Positions 52,003 through 62,105 of a DNA stretch of 64,000 nucleotides are shown in pieces; within the stretch, counting starts at the first letter, position 1; each line of letters opens with the position of its first letter. The notes below the pieces were generated by a model, which worked only from the letters and a program-made list of their open reading frames with translations, did no database searches and was not told where the DNA came from. The position numbers and the translations under genes are program-made. Source of the stretch: Candidatus Rifleibacteriota bacterium (GTDB lineage: Bacteria; Muiribacteriota; Ozemobacteria; Ozemobacterales; Ozemobacteraceae). Where the stretch lies: the NCBI GenBank assembly GCA_024710355.1, contig JANJUX010000003.1:1-64000 (forward strand), written 5' to 3'.

Positions 52003-52611
52003 TTACTGGAGCGATGGTTCTTTTTCGGGTGCGGTCCAATACCAGGCGTATCTGAGATCGTCGGTGAACGGGTATGGCTGCGAGAGCCTGCCCTGCCCTG
52101 CCGCAATTTCCTGGCCGGCCTTTACGTTGATTTTTTCAAGGTTTCTGCCCTGCCAGACGTTGACGCTGCCTTTTATGACGCAGATCCGCGTCAAAACCGG
52201 GGTGCACTTTACCACCGCAAGAGTTTCGGTAAAGTCGGCCACGACATGCGGCGTGGTGAGCAGAGAAAGAGGCCCGGAATGGTTGATCCCGGTCATGCCT
52301 TTTCTCAGTTCGTAAGAATTGCTGGCTGGAAAAGCGAGAGTGGAGTCTTCACGCAACCTGAACTCGGTGTGTTCTGCCACAGAAATAATTGCGACACTAT
52401 CGGCGAAAGTAAGAACCGATGCGCCATTGACAACCCCGGTTTTTCCGCTGGTCAGTGCGTAAAGGTTTTCTGGGCCTGATTTTAAAAAGACTCGGCCACG
52501 CAGGAAAGAAAAATCAAAAACCGGGCTCTCGGCAGCCGAGCCGGCAAAAGCCACGCCGCTGAAAGCAAGCAGAAAAGTGATAAAGAGTGCTGACCGGTAC
52601 TGCGTTTTCAT
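52003..52611 (-). CDS. Secreted FecR-domain-like protein
   Basis: A 202-residue protein with signal peptide MKTQYRSALFITFLLAFSGVAFA. FecR-like strands follow (SFLRGRVFLKSG...VLTFADSVAIISVAEHTEFRLREDSTLAF...KGSVNVWQGRNLEKINVKAGQEIAAGQG). FecR domains bind surface or sigma-linked signals. No sigma gene is attached here. It overlaps the NHL gene by four bases, so both are in one transcript. Confidence 0.75.
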   Translation of the reverse strand: MKTQYRSALFITFLLAFSGVAFAGSAAESPVFDFSFLRGRVFLKSGPENLYALTSGKTGVVNGASVLTFADSVAIISVAEHTEFRLREDSTLAFPASNSYELRKGMTGINHSGPLSLLTTPHVVADFTETLAVVKCTPVLTRICVIKGSVNVWQGRNLEKINVKAGQEIAAGQGRLSQPYPFTDDLRYAWYWTAPEKEPSLQ

Positions 52612-54920
52612 CTGGCCGGGCTGAAGATATGAACCATTTTGTTCTGTGCATCGGTTATTGCAACCTTGCCGTCCCGGCGTACCGCAACCGAAGTGGGCAC
52701 CCAGGGTCTGGGGCCAGGAGGCGGCAGAATGCTGGTCAGAATCTTGCCATTGCGGGAGAAGCGATGCACCATGAACTTAACCGGGTCACAGACCCAGATT
52801 CCACCCCAGGGGTCGACATCAAACCCGGTGCTTTCGCTGCAGCCAGACTGAAAAGTGGCATCGAAACTGCCCATCGGGCTGAATTTTTTCACCAGGCCGT
52901 TGCTTTCGAGAAAGAAGAGGGAGTCGGCATCAGCACGAATGCTTACCGGGGCAACAATCGGTGCGGCGGCAGTCGAGGCAAAACTCCCAAGAAAGGCGCC
53001 CTGGTCGTTGAAGCAGAGAATTCTTGCCTGGGCACGGTCGGCAACCCAGATTTCATTCTTTCTGAAGCAGACACTCGAGGGCAGGTCTATTTTGGCGGCG
53101 GTGGCCGGATCGCCCGAAATGGCGCCAGCAAACGAACCATCCTCATTGAGAATATGAATGCCGCGTTTTGTCGAATCGGCAACATAGATTTTACCGTCTT
53201 TAACGGCAATGGCTACAGGCAGGCCAAACTGCCCATCCGCGCCACCTTTTGCTCCAAAGGCCTTAACCAGGCTGCCGTTCAGATTGAAGCGGGAAACTCT
53301 GAAAAGCTGACTGTCAAGAACCCACAGCCCACCAGTCTCGCCCCAGGCAACACTTTGCGGCCAGGCATTCAATTTCTCGGCTTCTTCAGAGACAACAGCA
53401 AAGCTCTTTTCAAGACTGAAAGTGGTTGATGCATCGAGACTTTCGCGAGAGATAATTTCTTCGATTTCTGCAGTGACCGGGCTGGCAGTTGCCTCATGGT
53501 CAACGGCCGGAGCGTCGCTGAAGTCGCTGCCGTTATTTTCAGAAGCTGGCTTTTCTTCAACCGCTTCCGGTTCGTCGTCTGTCATTTCAGGTTGAAAAAC
53601 ACCCTTACGGATCGTCACAGGCTCGTTTCCGCCATCGATCAGGGCCTTGACTTCGAGTGCCATGGGCTTGCCTTCGAAAACAGAGAGCGGCAGGGTAATT
53701 TCAAATTCAAAGGGCTGGGCGCGATACTGAATATTTTCGGCCTGCCCTACAGGCGGCAGGGCCTCGTTGATCTCAAGACGCGAAACAACGGTACTTTCGC
53801 GATAAATCACGAGTGCGCAGCCATTGAGATTCTGAACCTGACCGGCTGGAGTCGGCATCAGATCGATAGACTGATGCCAGAAAACTCTGGCTTTGACATC
53901 GGTCGGGGTCTGAGAAAACTCGATCATGACCTCAGGCAGCGCCGGAAGCATGAAGAATTTTCGGGTTGAGAGGCTTTCATCAGCAATGCTGAGATTATAA
54001 ACCGCACCTGGCAGTATTTTTTCGGGAGTGAACACAAGAATATCGGGCTCAGGGCTGAATCTTCTGGCTTTGACCGGAAACTCGCTGCCGTCAGCTTTTC
54101 TGAGAAACAGAGAAAACATCTGTGAGAGCTTGTCGGCAGCAACGAAACTGACATCATCGTATTCTACCCTGATACCATTGAACGGGTTCATGAAGGAACC
54201 CGGCTTCGGACTGATAAGCTTTGCCATGTTTTCAGGCGTCTGCAGCGAGGCGGAGGCAGAAACGGGTGCTGAGGCCAGCAATACATCAGCTGTTTGCGTG
54301 CTGACAGCTGATGTGTCGGAGACTGCAGATGCGGGCGAAGCCGTGGTCTGCATCGGAGGGGTTCCGGAGGCCTGCGGCAGTAAAAGGCTGAGATCGGCAG
54401 CGGTTGCCACCGGCAGAACTGGCGCTGTTTCCGTCTGACTGGCTGTTAAAGCCGGGGCCATAGCTGCAGCATCTACCGGTGTGGTCGCCGGTGCCGTGAC
54501 CGGAAGCGGTGGTATGACAGAGATGGCTGAAGTGACACCCGGGTCGGTCAGGGCGCTTTCGAATACCTTGAGAATGAATCTGATTTCTCCGGGATCGGTA
54601 GTCTGCGGCACCAGGGTAATCTCATAAATGCCGGTTTCAGGAACCCGCAGACCACCAAGCCCCTCGGCCTTTTCGATAACCACTTTCTCGTCGGAAGTCA
54701 GTTTGATTCTTGGGATGATAATGCGGTTCGAGACACCCTTTCCCTGTTCTTCGATTTCGAAGGTTATGGCCGTGTCTTTTTTCAGGAGCATGTAATTGGT
54801 TATTTTGGCAGTCGCAGGGCGTTCGGCCGGAAAGACGCCGCGATAATCAAAAAGGCGCTCGGCATAACCAGCAGCAACAGTCAGAATGAATAATGTCATA
54901 CCGACAAGTATCTTCTTCAT
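52608..54920 (-). CDS. Secreted protein with NHL-type beta-propeller
   Basis: A 770-residue protein with a signal peptide. Residues ~25-135 form a strand-rich domain, and ~140-230 are a Pro/Ala/Ser/Thr-rich linker. Residues ~235-460 contain Ig-like segments, followed by an acidic linker and an NHL propeller (~520-770: SVAWGETGGLWVLDS, AIAVKDGKIYVADSTKRGIHILN, SVCFRKNEIWVADRAQARILCFN, VAVRRDGKVAITDAQNKMVHIF). NHL propellers bind proteins or glycans. Export implies an envelope or extracellular adhesion or sensing role. No catalytic residues were recognised. Confidence 0.8.
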   Translation of the reverse strand: MKKILVGMTLFILTVAAGYAERLFDYRGVFPAERPATAKITNYMLLKKDTAITFEIEEQGKGVSNRIIIPRIKLTSDEKVVIEKAEGLGGLRVPETGIYEITLVPQTTDPGEIRFILKVFESALTDPGVTSAISVIPPLPVTAPATTPVDAAAMAPALTASQTETAPVLPVATAADLSLLLPQASGTPPMQTTASPASAVSDTSAVSTQTADVLLASAPVSASASLQTPENMAKLISPKPGSFMNPFNGIRVEYDDVSFVAADKLSQMFSLFLRKADGSEFPVKARRFSPEPDILVFTPEKILPGAVYNLSIADESLSTRKFFMLPALPEVMIEFSQTPTDVKARVFWHQSIDLMPTPAGQVQNLNGCALVIYRESTVVSRLEINEALPPVGQAENIQYRAQPFEFEITLPLSVFEGKPMALEVKALIDGGNEPVTIRKGVFQPEMTDDEPEAVEEKPASENNGSDFSDAPAVDHEATASPVTAEIEEIISRESLDASTTFSLEKSFAVVSEEAEKLNAWPQSVAWGETGGLWVLDSQLFRVSRFNLNGSLVKAFGAKGGADGQFGLPVAIAVKDGKIYVADSTKRGIHILNEDGSFAGAISGDPATAAKIDLPSSVCFRKNEIWVADRAQARILCFNDQGAFLGSFASTAAAPIVAPVSIRADADSLFFLESNGLVKKFSPMGSFDATFQSGCSESTGFDVDPWGGIWVCDPVKFMVHRFSRNGKILTSILPPPGPRPWVPTSVAVRRDGKVAITDAQNKMVHIFSPAR

Positions 54921-54962
54921 AACTACCTCCTGAACAGGAAAAGGACAGATTATTTTTGAGTA

Positions 54963-56525
54963 TTACTTAAGCCAGATTGAATCGGGATAGAGTTTTTTCA
55001 GAATGTTCCAGACGCTCTGGGCTTCGGCGAACGCCATGTGGCGGCGATAAACGTCGGCAAGAACTGCAAGACCGTGTTCGGCCTTGTAGATTCTTCTGGC
55101 GCCAGAGATTGCGTCGATGATGAGGTCGGTGCCCAGATCCGGGAACTGTTCTACCGCTGCCAGACCGGCAAGAAACACCCGGTCTTTGGGTTTGGTATTG
55201 AGATACAGGGGCATCAGGAAGTCTTCGACCAGTTTTACGGTCTGAGCGTTCAAAGACGGCTTGAGAGTCTTAAATATTTCCCAGGCTTTGTCTTTTTTAT
55301 TGGTGGCGATAAAATAGAGGAGCTCGGCTGGCAGTTTGCCCCAGCCGGCAAAATCGAGTTTTTCGATGCGGCTGGCACGGCCGGTGATCATGTCGCTGAT
55401 GGCCAGCATGAATTCAATGTAATTCTGGTTAACCACCGGCAGATTGCCGTTATCGTATGGCAGAAAAGCTTTGAGTTCAAGAATTCTCTGCAGATCGGCG
55501 TTAGCCTGTTCGGTGGCGAGGCGGGCGGGAGTAAGGGCCGAGATCAGATTTTCCAGTTCGACCTTTTCGGCAACGCCCGTAAGTCCGGTCAGCATCTGTC
55601 GGTATCTGGCAGCTTCTTCAGCGTTTCTGAATTCGTTCTGATGCAGGTAGATGAGATCGACAATCGCTTTAAAACGTTCTTCAGCTCCGGCTTCGGGAAA
55701 GCTGTCGACGAATTTTTCAAGTTTAATGAGCCGGATCTGCGGCGATGAGCCGTGTTTAACGACCCTTTCAAGACCGCACCATTCGGTGTTTATGGAATTG
55801 TAGTGAGGTTCCTGACTGTCTTTTATGGCAATTACATTCAGAGCCGCTTCAGGGGCTCGTTTGGCGAACCAGGCGCGATTGACCGCGTCTTCAAGCATCA
55901 CGGCAGCTTTGTCGCTGGTGATTTTGCCGTCGCGATAGCGGTTGAGCAGGCCTTCAACCAAGCGGTTGCCGGCATGAAATCTTTTGAGATCGCGATTCAG
56001 ACGGGCGGATGGCCGGCTGATTTTCTGTCCTTCGATGAATTTTTCGGCAGTGCGATGCCGGTTGTCGGCAAGGTAACCGGTCATTATCATTGACTGCTCG
56101 GGATAAGAAAGTCTGCCAAAAGCTGCGGCTTCATTGAGCGCCTGCTGGGCGCGCTCTGCATCGTTGACTGCCCATGCTGCCATGGCGCGGTAGAGGTGCA
56201 CTTTCTTGAGATATCTGCCTTTGGGAAAAACTTTGATATAAGTATCTGCAGCGACCGTTACTTCATCGACAAGCTCCGGGCTGAGGCAGGTGACGGCAGT
56301 AAAAAAGCCCTGTTCGCGAACACTTTCGACATATTCGGCTCTTGTCCAGCTGATTGCTTCTGTGAAAGCTTCTTTCAGCAGGTTCTGTGCTTTCTGAGAA
56401 TCTGAATCCCAGACTTTTTCTGCACTGGCAATTTTTTTCTGAATCTTTTCAAGAGACGGCGCAGCGTTCAGATTGCTGCACGCAATAACCAGAGCCAGAC
56501 AGAGCAAAATTCGCAGATACTTCAT
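54963..56525 (-). CDS. Secreted helical-repeat protein of unknown function
   Basis: A 520-residue protein with signal peptide MKYLRILLCLALVIACSNLNA. The rest is alpha-helical with loose TPR-like hairpins (AQQALNEAAAFGRLSYPEQSMIMTGYL, KAWEIFKTLKPSLNAQTVKLVEDFL, AVLADVYRRHMAFAEAQSVWNILKKLYP). No family recognised. The start is ATG 56525 with GGAGG upstream. It lies 20 bases after engB and is probably in the same operon. Confidence 0.75.
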   Translation of the reverse strand: MKYLRILLCLALVIACSNLNAAPSLEKIQKKIASAEKVWDSDSQKAQNLLKEAFTEAISWTRAEYVESVREQGFFTAVTCLSPELVDEVTVAADTYIKVFPKGRYLKKVHLYRAMAAWAVNDAERAQQALNEAAAFGRLSYPEQSMIMTGYLADNRHRTAEKFIEGQKISRPSARLNRDLKRFHAGNRLVEGLLNRYRDGKITSDKAAVMLEDAVNRAWFAKRAPEAALNVIAIKDSQEPHYNSINTEWCGLERVVKHGSSPQIRLIKLEKFVDSFPEAGAEERFKAIVDLIYLHQNEFRNAEEAARYRQMLTGLTGVAEKVELENLISALTPARLATEQANADLQRILELKAFLPYDNGNLPVVNQNYIEFMLAISDMITGRASRIEKLDFAGWGKLPAELLYFIATNKKDKAWEIFKTLKPSLNAQTVKLVEDFLMPLYLNTKPKDRVFLAGLAAVEQFPDLGTDLIIDAISGARRIYKAEHGLAVLADVYRRHMAFAEAQSVWNILKKLYPDSIWLK

Positions 56526-56545
56526 TGTTTTTCCTCCACTCAAAT

Positions 56546-57520
56546 TCAATCGTTCTTCGGGGGGTCCTGGCGGGGTTCAGACCCCGTTTTTCTGTTTTTC
56601 CAGCGGCGGCGCCGGTTATTGTTGCCACCGGTGTTGCTGCCAGACTGATTGCCAGATTGATTGTCACCCTGATTCTGCCGTGGCTGCTGTGACGGCTGCG
56701 ACTGCGGCCGTCTTGGTGCCGGTCTGGCTGCCGGGGGCTGGCTTTCGGTGTTTGGGGCGTCGGGGCTGGTATTGGCGCTGTCAGACTTGTCTGCTCTCTG
56801 ACTCCCCTGCCCTTTTTCCTGAGCCGGGCGTTCCTGTCTCTGCGGGCGTGGCGGGCGGTTCTTCGGTTGCCGATCATTCTGCCGTTCGTCGCCGCGAGGG
56901 TGTTTTCTCTGTCTGCCTTCACCCGCCTTGAATTCAAGACCGGCGATTACCTTTTCGATGGCATCGAGGAAGTCGTCTTTGCCATTGAAGGTCTTGGCCG
57001 AAAAGAAAATCGAATAGGTACCCTTGATGTCGCGCGTAATCGAAGTTCGCATTTTGAGAGCCTGCTGATTACTGAGCTTATCAGCCTTGGTCAGGACCGC
57101 AAAATGGTTGAATTTCTGGTCTCTGACCCAGTCGTGCATCTGAATGTCGAGCGGCGATGGCTTGTGCCTTATATCAAGCACCTGCACCACGCCCTTGAGG
57201 TTTTTACATTCAGCGAAGAATTCGTTCATCATCGATTGTATGCGGGCCCGGGTGACCTTAGAAGCTTTTGCATAGCCATAACCCGGCAGGTCGACAATGT
57301 AAAAGGCTTCGTTGATACAATAAAAATTGATGGTCAGCGTTTTGCCGGGCAAAGAACTGGTTCTGGCCAGTTCTTTGCGGCCGGTAATCGCATTGATCAA
57401 CGATGATTTGCCGACATTGCTTCTGCCAACGAGGGCTACTACCGGCAGCTCATCGGCCGGCAGGGCCGAGCTGCTGGTAATGCAGGCGCTGAAAGTCGCC
57501 GAAGTGATCTTGATGGTCAT
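56546..57520 (-). CDS. engB: EngB/YsxC ribosome-biogenesis GTPase with long basic tail
   Basis: A 324-residue TRAFAC GTPase. G1 is GRSNVGKS (32-39), G3 is DLPGYG, G4 is TKAD and G5 is SAKT. It also has the family KTLTINFY segment. EngB acts in 50S assembly. The GTPase core ends near residue 205. The remaining ~120 residues are a disordered Arg/Gln/Pro/Asn-rich tail, against a usual total of ~200. The ATG overlaps the lon stop by four bases. Confidence 0.92.
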   Translation of the reverse strand: MTIKITSATFSACITSSSALPADELPVVALVGRSNVGKSSLINAITGRKELARTSSLPGKTLTINFYCINEAFYIVDLPGYGYAKASKVTRARIQSMMNEFFAECKNLKGVVQVLDIRHKPSPLDIQMHDWVRDQKFNHFAVLTKADKLSNQQALKMRTSITRDIKGTYSIFFSAKTFNGKDDFLDAIEKVIAGLEFKAGEGRQRKHPRGDERQNDRQPKNRPPRPQRQERPAQEKGQGSQRADKSDSANTSPDAPNTESQPPAARPAPRRPQSQPSQQPRQNQGDNQSGNQSGSNTGGNNNRRRRWKNRKTGSEPRQDPPKND

Positions 57521-60006
57521 GCTGCGCTCCGTTTTTTCTTTTTGCCGGTCTTCTGTTTTGCGGCAGTGCCAAGCGCCCTCTTGCTGAAGACGAGCGGTGA
57601 CTTTTTGGGCTCACCTCTGAGAGCCAGTTTGAGAACTTCTGAAGCAAGCCCGACTTTGTAGATCGTCAGATTCTTGAGAATCTGCGGCGGTACTTCTTCG
57701 AGTTCCTTTTCATTATCATTCGAAAGAATGATGTTGCTGATATTCTGGCGATGGGCGGCCAGAAGCTTTTCCTTGATGCCGCCGACCGGCAGAACCCGGC
57801 CGCGCAGGGTAATTTCGCCAGTCATGGCGAAATCATTGCGTACCGGAACTTCATTCAATGCTGAATAGATTGCGGTTGCAATTGCAATACCGGCTGACGG
57901 GCCATCTTTGGGCACGGCGCCTTCAGGGAAATGTATGTGGAGGTCAATTGAATCGTAATCGATAGGCCGCATATTGATCTCATCAGCGTGGCTGCGCAGA
58001 TACGAGAGACTGGCGTGCGCCGATTCCTTCATAACTTCGCCGAGAGAGCCGGTGAGAATAATTTTGCCACGGCCGGGCATAACGACAACTTCGATCGGCA
58101 GGGTTGTGCCACCGACTTCAGTCCAGGCAAGACCGTTCACCAGACCGATGTCGTCTTTGCCCTCACGCTTGTCATTGTGAAATTTCGGGATGCCCAGGTA
58201 AGTTTCGACGCTTGAATCGGTGACGTCAAGTCTGATTTTGTTTTTGCCCTGGTCTTCGAGGGTTGCAAGCTTGCCGAGAACGATGTCGCGGGCGATCTTG
58301 CGGCAGATCGAGGCCAGTTCGCGTTCAAGGCTGCGCACCCCCGATTCGCGGGTAAACTTGCGGATAACTTCGACGATCGCCGATTCCTGAATGTTGATTT
58401 CGTGCTTGTCGATGCCGTTAGCTTCTTTTTGTTTCGGAACCAGATATTTCTGCGAGATCTGCACCTTTTCTTCTTCGGTGTAGCCAGGCAGATAGACGAC
58501 TTCGAGACGGTCGCGCAACGGCCCCGGAATTGTGTGCGGCACGTTAGCGGTCGTCAGGAAAAGAACTTTCGACAGGTCGAACGGCGTCGACACATAATGA
58601 TCAGAGAATGTGAAGTTCTGTTCGGGGTCAAGCGCTTCAAGCAGTGCTGAACTCGGGTCGCCTCTGAAGTCCATGCCCATTTTGTCGATTTCGTCGAGCA
58701 GAATGACAGGGTTGCGTGTGCCGGTATCGCGCAGGGCCTGAATGATACGGCCGGGCATCGCGCCGATATAGGTACGGCGATGACCGCGAATTTCGGCTTC
58801 ATCACGCATGCCGCCGAGCGAAATACGGGCAAACTTGCGGCCAAGTGCACGTGCAATCGATTTGCCGAGCGAGGTTTTGCCGACGCCCGGGGGGCCGATC
58901 AGGCAGAGAATCGGGCCTTTGATCGACTTTTTCAGGCGGCAGACGGCGAGGTATTCAAGAATTCTTTCTTTGACTTTCTTGAGGCCAAAATGATCTTCAT
59001 CGAGAATTTCCTGACATTTTTCGAGGTCGATGCGGTCTTTGCTCTGCTTTTTCCAGGGAAGTGCGACCAGCCAGTCGATATAATTGCGCGAGACGGTAGC
59101 TTCGGCCGAACCTGGCGGCATTTTGGTCAGCTTGGCCAGTTCTTTTTCAGCCTTTTCGCGGGCTTCTTCGGGCATACCGGCTTTGGCGATGGCGGCCTTC
59201 AGTTCTTCGACCTCTTCGGTGCGCTCATCGGCATCACCGAGTTCTTTTTGAATCGCCTTCATCTGTTCGCGCAGATAGTATTCCTTCTGGATCTGTTCCA
59301 TCTGCTTGCGAACCTGGCCGCGAATCTTCTTTTCGACCATCATGATCTCGAGCTCGCGGTTGAGAATGCTGGCAATTTTTTCGAGTCTTTCGCGTGGTTC
59401 GAAGGCTTCGAGGATTTCCTGCTTTTCTTCAACCTTCAGGTTGAGGTGAGCGGTGATGATGTCGGCAAGCCGGCCCGGCTCTTCGACGTTGTTGGCGACC
59501 ATGATGACTTCAAGCGGAATCTTCTTGTTGAGCTTGACATACTGCTCGAACAGAGTGATTACGTTGCGCATCAGCGCCTGTAATTCGATTGACTTGCGGT
59601 CTTCGGTGATAATGCGCTCACCTTCGACTTCAAAATATTCATCGAGTTTGGTGAATTTTTTAATTCTGACGCGGGTGGTGCCTTCGACGAGAATTTTAAG
59701 AATGCCATCGGGCAGCTTCAGAAGCTGAAGAATTTCAGCAACGGTGCCGGTTTCAAACAATTCTGCCGCTTCCGGGTCATCGGTTTTGGCCAGCTTCTGT
59801 GAGCAGAGAATGATTTTGCGATTTTTCAGCATCGCTTCTTCGATTGCTCTGATTGATTTTTTGCGGCCAACAAAAAGCGGTACTACCATGTAAGGAAATA
59901 CCACAACATCTCTTAAGGGCAGCAGAGGATAGGTTTCCGTGCCTGCCTGGAGGCTGGAATTGTCGTCATTGTTGTCTTGATTGCTGCTGCGATCTTCAGT
60001 TGCCAT
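57517..60006 (-). CDS. lon: ATP-dependent Lon protease
   Basis: An 829-residue LonA-type protease. The N-terminal substrate domain has [20 protein letters not shown]. Walker A is GPPGVGKT near 375, and [24 protein letters not shown] follows. The Ser-Lys dyad comprises Ser in PKDGPSAG (~705) and Lys in [12 protein letters not shown] (~748). It degrades misfolded and regulatory proteins in the cytoplasm. GGAGGG precedes the ATG. It is followed directly by engB. Confidence 0.96.
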   Translation of the reverse strand: MATEDRSSNQDNNDDNSSLQAGTETYPLLPLRDVVVFPYMVVPLFVGRKKSIRAIEEAMLKNRKIILCSQKLAKTDDPEAAELFETGTVAEILQLLKLPDGILKILVEGTTRVRIKKFTKLDEYFEVEGERIITEDRKSIELQALMRNVITLFEQYVKLNKKIPLEVIMVANNVEEPGRLADIITAHLNLKVEEKQEILEAFEPRERLEKIASILNRELEIMMVEKKIRGQVRKQMEQIQKEYYLREQMKAIQKELGDADERTEEVEELKAAIAKAGMPEEAREKAEKELAKLTKMPPGSAEATVSRNYIDWLVALPWKKQSKDRIDLEKCQEILDEDHFGLKKVKERILEYLAVCRLKKSIKGPILCLIGPPGVGKTSLGKSIARALGRKFARISLGGMRDEAEIRGHRRTYIGAMPGRIIQALRDTGTRNPVILLDEIDKMGMDFRGDPSSALLEALDPEQNFTFSDHYVSTPFDLSKVLFLTTANVPHTIPGPLRDRLEVVYLPGYTEEEKVQISQKYLVPKQKEANGIDKHEINIQESAIVEVIRKFTRESGVRSLERELASICRKIARDIVLGKLATLEDQGKNKIRLDVTDSSVETYLGIPKFHNDKREGKDDIGLVNGLAWTEVGGTTLPIEVVVMPGRGKIILTGSLGEVMKESAHASLSYLRSHADEINMRPIDYDSIDLHIHFPEGAVPKDGPSAGIAIATAIYSALNEVPVRNDFAMTGEITLRGRVLPVGGIKEKLLAAHRQNISNIILSNDNEKELEEVPPQILKNLTIYKVGLASEVLKLALRGEPKKSPLVFSKRALGTAAKQKTGKKKKRSAA

Positions 60007-60075
60007 TAAAATACCCTCCTACCGGGAATGTGTTGATTCTACTGCAGAAATGAAAAAATATAAAGTTTTCGTAAT

Positions 60076-62040
60076 TCATCTGGTGGATTTGTCCTTGCGT
60101 ATGAAAGGAAGCCGGCCAAGCTGCCGGTTAAGCCGCTGAAGAAGAGCAATGCGGGGCATCTGTGCCGGGGCATTCTCATCGAGAACGGCCGGCAGATTCA
60201 ACAGGCAGGCTTCTATATTGACCTTTTCGGTTTTGAAGAAATTAAAAATTGCCAGATAATCGACGCCCTCGAGTTTTTCGATTTCACTCAGGCGTTCAGA
60301 AATTTCGCTTTCAAGATCACAGCAGGGTTTTTCGATGATCAGATTTTCGACCCGGTCGATTTTGCTGCGGATGCGGTTGAACAGGGCCGAAAAGGCTTCG
60401 ATTTCAAGGGTGGCCGGGTCTTTCCATTCTCTGGCGGCCTCATTGAAAGCGCAGGGGTCAAATTCGATGGCATTGCGGTAAGAATCACCCATCAGTGCCT
60501 GCTGGTTGTCGCGCAGAATTTCGTCGGCGAGCTGTTCGAGCCAGATTTTTCGGTCGAGCTCAAAATCAGGGAAAATGTCGGCGAAAGCCTGAAAGATATC
60601 GATTCTGATGCCGCCAGCCTTGAGCAGCTCAAAAAGGCGGCGCGGCGAGACCATCATTCGCCCATAAAGCCTGGCATGGGCACACATCAGTATCGACAGA
60701 CTCGCCAGCTGGGCGAGCTGCGACTGTGGTGAAGGTATGCGCCGGGCAAAATAGCTGCACATTTCCTGAAGTACTGGCACAAGGTTTTTGAAAGCTTCGA
60801 ATTTTGGCAGGCAGCTCATGACCATGGCAAAAGCCGTATTTGGCAGGTTCCGGGCGATTTCGGTCGATTCGCCTGCGTTGAGCAGGGCCAGAAGATGGCT
60901 TATCTGAGCTGAGTCGCGGTTAAGCTTGAGCTTGGGAGCCAGCCAGACGGCGCAGCGAGTCAGCGGGTTGTTGAGCTCGATTCCCATGCCGCGACTGGCG
61001 CTGACCTTTTCCGCGATGCGTCCGATTCGATCAGGGAGAGTTGTCAGGTCACGGCGATAGATGTCGCAAAGCCGCACAAGCTTGACGTTAAGATCATAAG
61101 CCCGCCTGGTTATCTCGAATTGATTACCTTTCTCGAGCGGCGACAGGGCCACTGCCGCGGGCATCAGTTTGCCGACCGCATCCTCACAGGGGATATATTC
61201 GGTGTTCATCATAAGAAAACGGCTGATGACGGCCTCAGGCATTTCGAGATGCTCCGGGTTGAAGCGCACCAGTATCGGGTGCAGCGATTCTGAAAACATG
61301 TAGAGCCGCTGTAATCGGTGACTTTCGGAGCGCAGACGGTAACCCTCGGGCAGAACCGATCTGATTCTCGCTTCGAGAACTTTTTTGCGTTCGGTCTGTT
61401 CACTCATCAGGTTGATATCAGACATCAGTTTCTGGTAGGTGCTGATGCTGTCGATCTGATGAAAGGTCGGGGAAAAGGCGGCGTGTGATGCAGTTCTGCC
61501 AGAACTTGTCAGCCCTTCGATGTCGAGTTTCAGCGGCTGGTCATCAAGAATGGCAGTGAAGTAAAGTGGCGGTTGCGGAAAAATACTGCCGCTGCGCCAC
61601 CTGTTACCGGCAAATGGAATTGCCGACATCAATGAATTTTTCAGTTTTTCGAGCTTGCTTTCAAGGGTCTGCCCGGGCAGAGTCTTGACGGCAAACAGAA
61701 ACTTTTCGCCATCGACCTCACGGGTGACGAGATCTTTAAGCTCGAGCCCCTGAGCGGCGGCAAACCCTTTGGCCGCAGGCAGGGCCTGGTTGTTGTAGTC
61801 AAATGCGGCACTGACTCTCGGGCCCCTGACCTCTTTGACGATACTTGCCTGTGAGTCAGAAAGGCCTTCGACAAGAATACCGATGCGGTATTGCGAGATC
61901 CAGCAGCGCACCCCGGAAAAATCGAAGTTTTCCTGCCGCACCGCCTCAGTGAACCTGGCGCGGAAATCGGGAAGGTCGAAGCCGAAAGCATCGTCGGACA
62001 GGCCGATAAAACCGGTTTCCAGAAGCAGATTTCGTGGCAA
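60076..62040 (-). CDS. Divergent glycyl-tRNA synthetase beta-subunit-like protein
   Basis: A 654-residue protein that tracks the GlyRS beta subunit along its length. It has an LLLETG start, RIGILVEGLSDSQ, RGPRVSAAFD...AAKGFAAAQG, the segment matching IPFxxxMRW and RPxxW, DIEGLTSSGRTASHAAF (family GxxSGxxTxGHRF), HPILVRFNPEHLEMPEAVI and GKLMPAAVAL. The usual TEELP, GHRF and TGSKDPF residues are lost, so it is strongly diverged from typical ~690-residue subunits. It starts at TTG 62040, six bases after GGAG. No alpha subunit (glyQ) is in the window. The homology call is by eye. Confidence 0.6.
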   Translation of the reverse strand: MPRNLLLETGFIGLSDDAFGFDLPDFRARFTEAVRQENFDFSGVRCWISQYRIGILVEGLSDSQASIVKEVRGPRVSAAFDYNNQALPAAKGFAAAQGLELKDLVTREVDGEKFLFAVKTLPGQTLESKLEKLKNSLMSAIPFAGNRWRSGSIFPQPPLYFTAILDDQPLKLDIEGLTSSGRTASHAAFSPTFHQIDSISTYQKLMSDINLMSEQTERKKVLEARIRSVLPEGYRLRSESHRLQRLYMFSESLHPILVRFNPEHLEMPEAVISRFLMMNTEYIPCEDAVGKLMPAAVALSPLEKGNQFEITRRAYDLNVKLVRLCDIYRRDLTTLPDRIGRIAEKVSASRGMGIELNNPLTRCAVWLAPKLKLNRDSAQISHLLALLNAGESTEIARNLPNTAFAMVMSCLPKFEAFKNLVPVLQEMCSYFARRIPSPQSQLAQLASLSILMCAHARLYGRMMVSPRRLFELLKAGGIRIDIFQAFADIFPDFELDRKIWLEQLADEILRDNQQALMGDSYRNAIEFDPCAFNEAAREWKDPATLEIEAFSALFNRIRSKIDRVENLIIEKPCCDLESEISERLSEIEKLEGVDYLAIFNFFKTEKVNIEACLLNLPAVLDENAPAQMPRIALLQRLNRQLGRLPFIRKDKSTR

Positions 62041-62105
62041 ATTAAACTCCAGTAAAGATAAAATTGCAGGCTCGAATTATAGCTGCACCCCACAATAAAT
62101 TCAAG

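Noticed and set aside
58780..59583. 267-codon plus-strand open frame opposite lon
   Set aside because: It lies wholly within lon, which has all expected motifs. The Phe-rich product is an antisense artefact.
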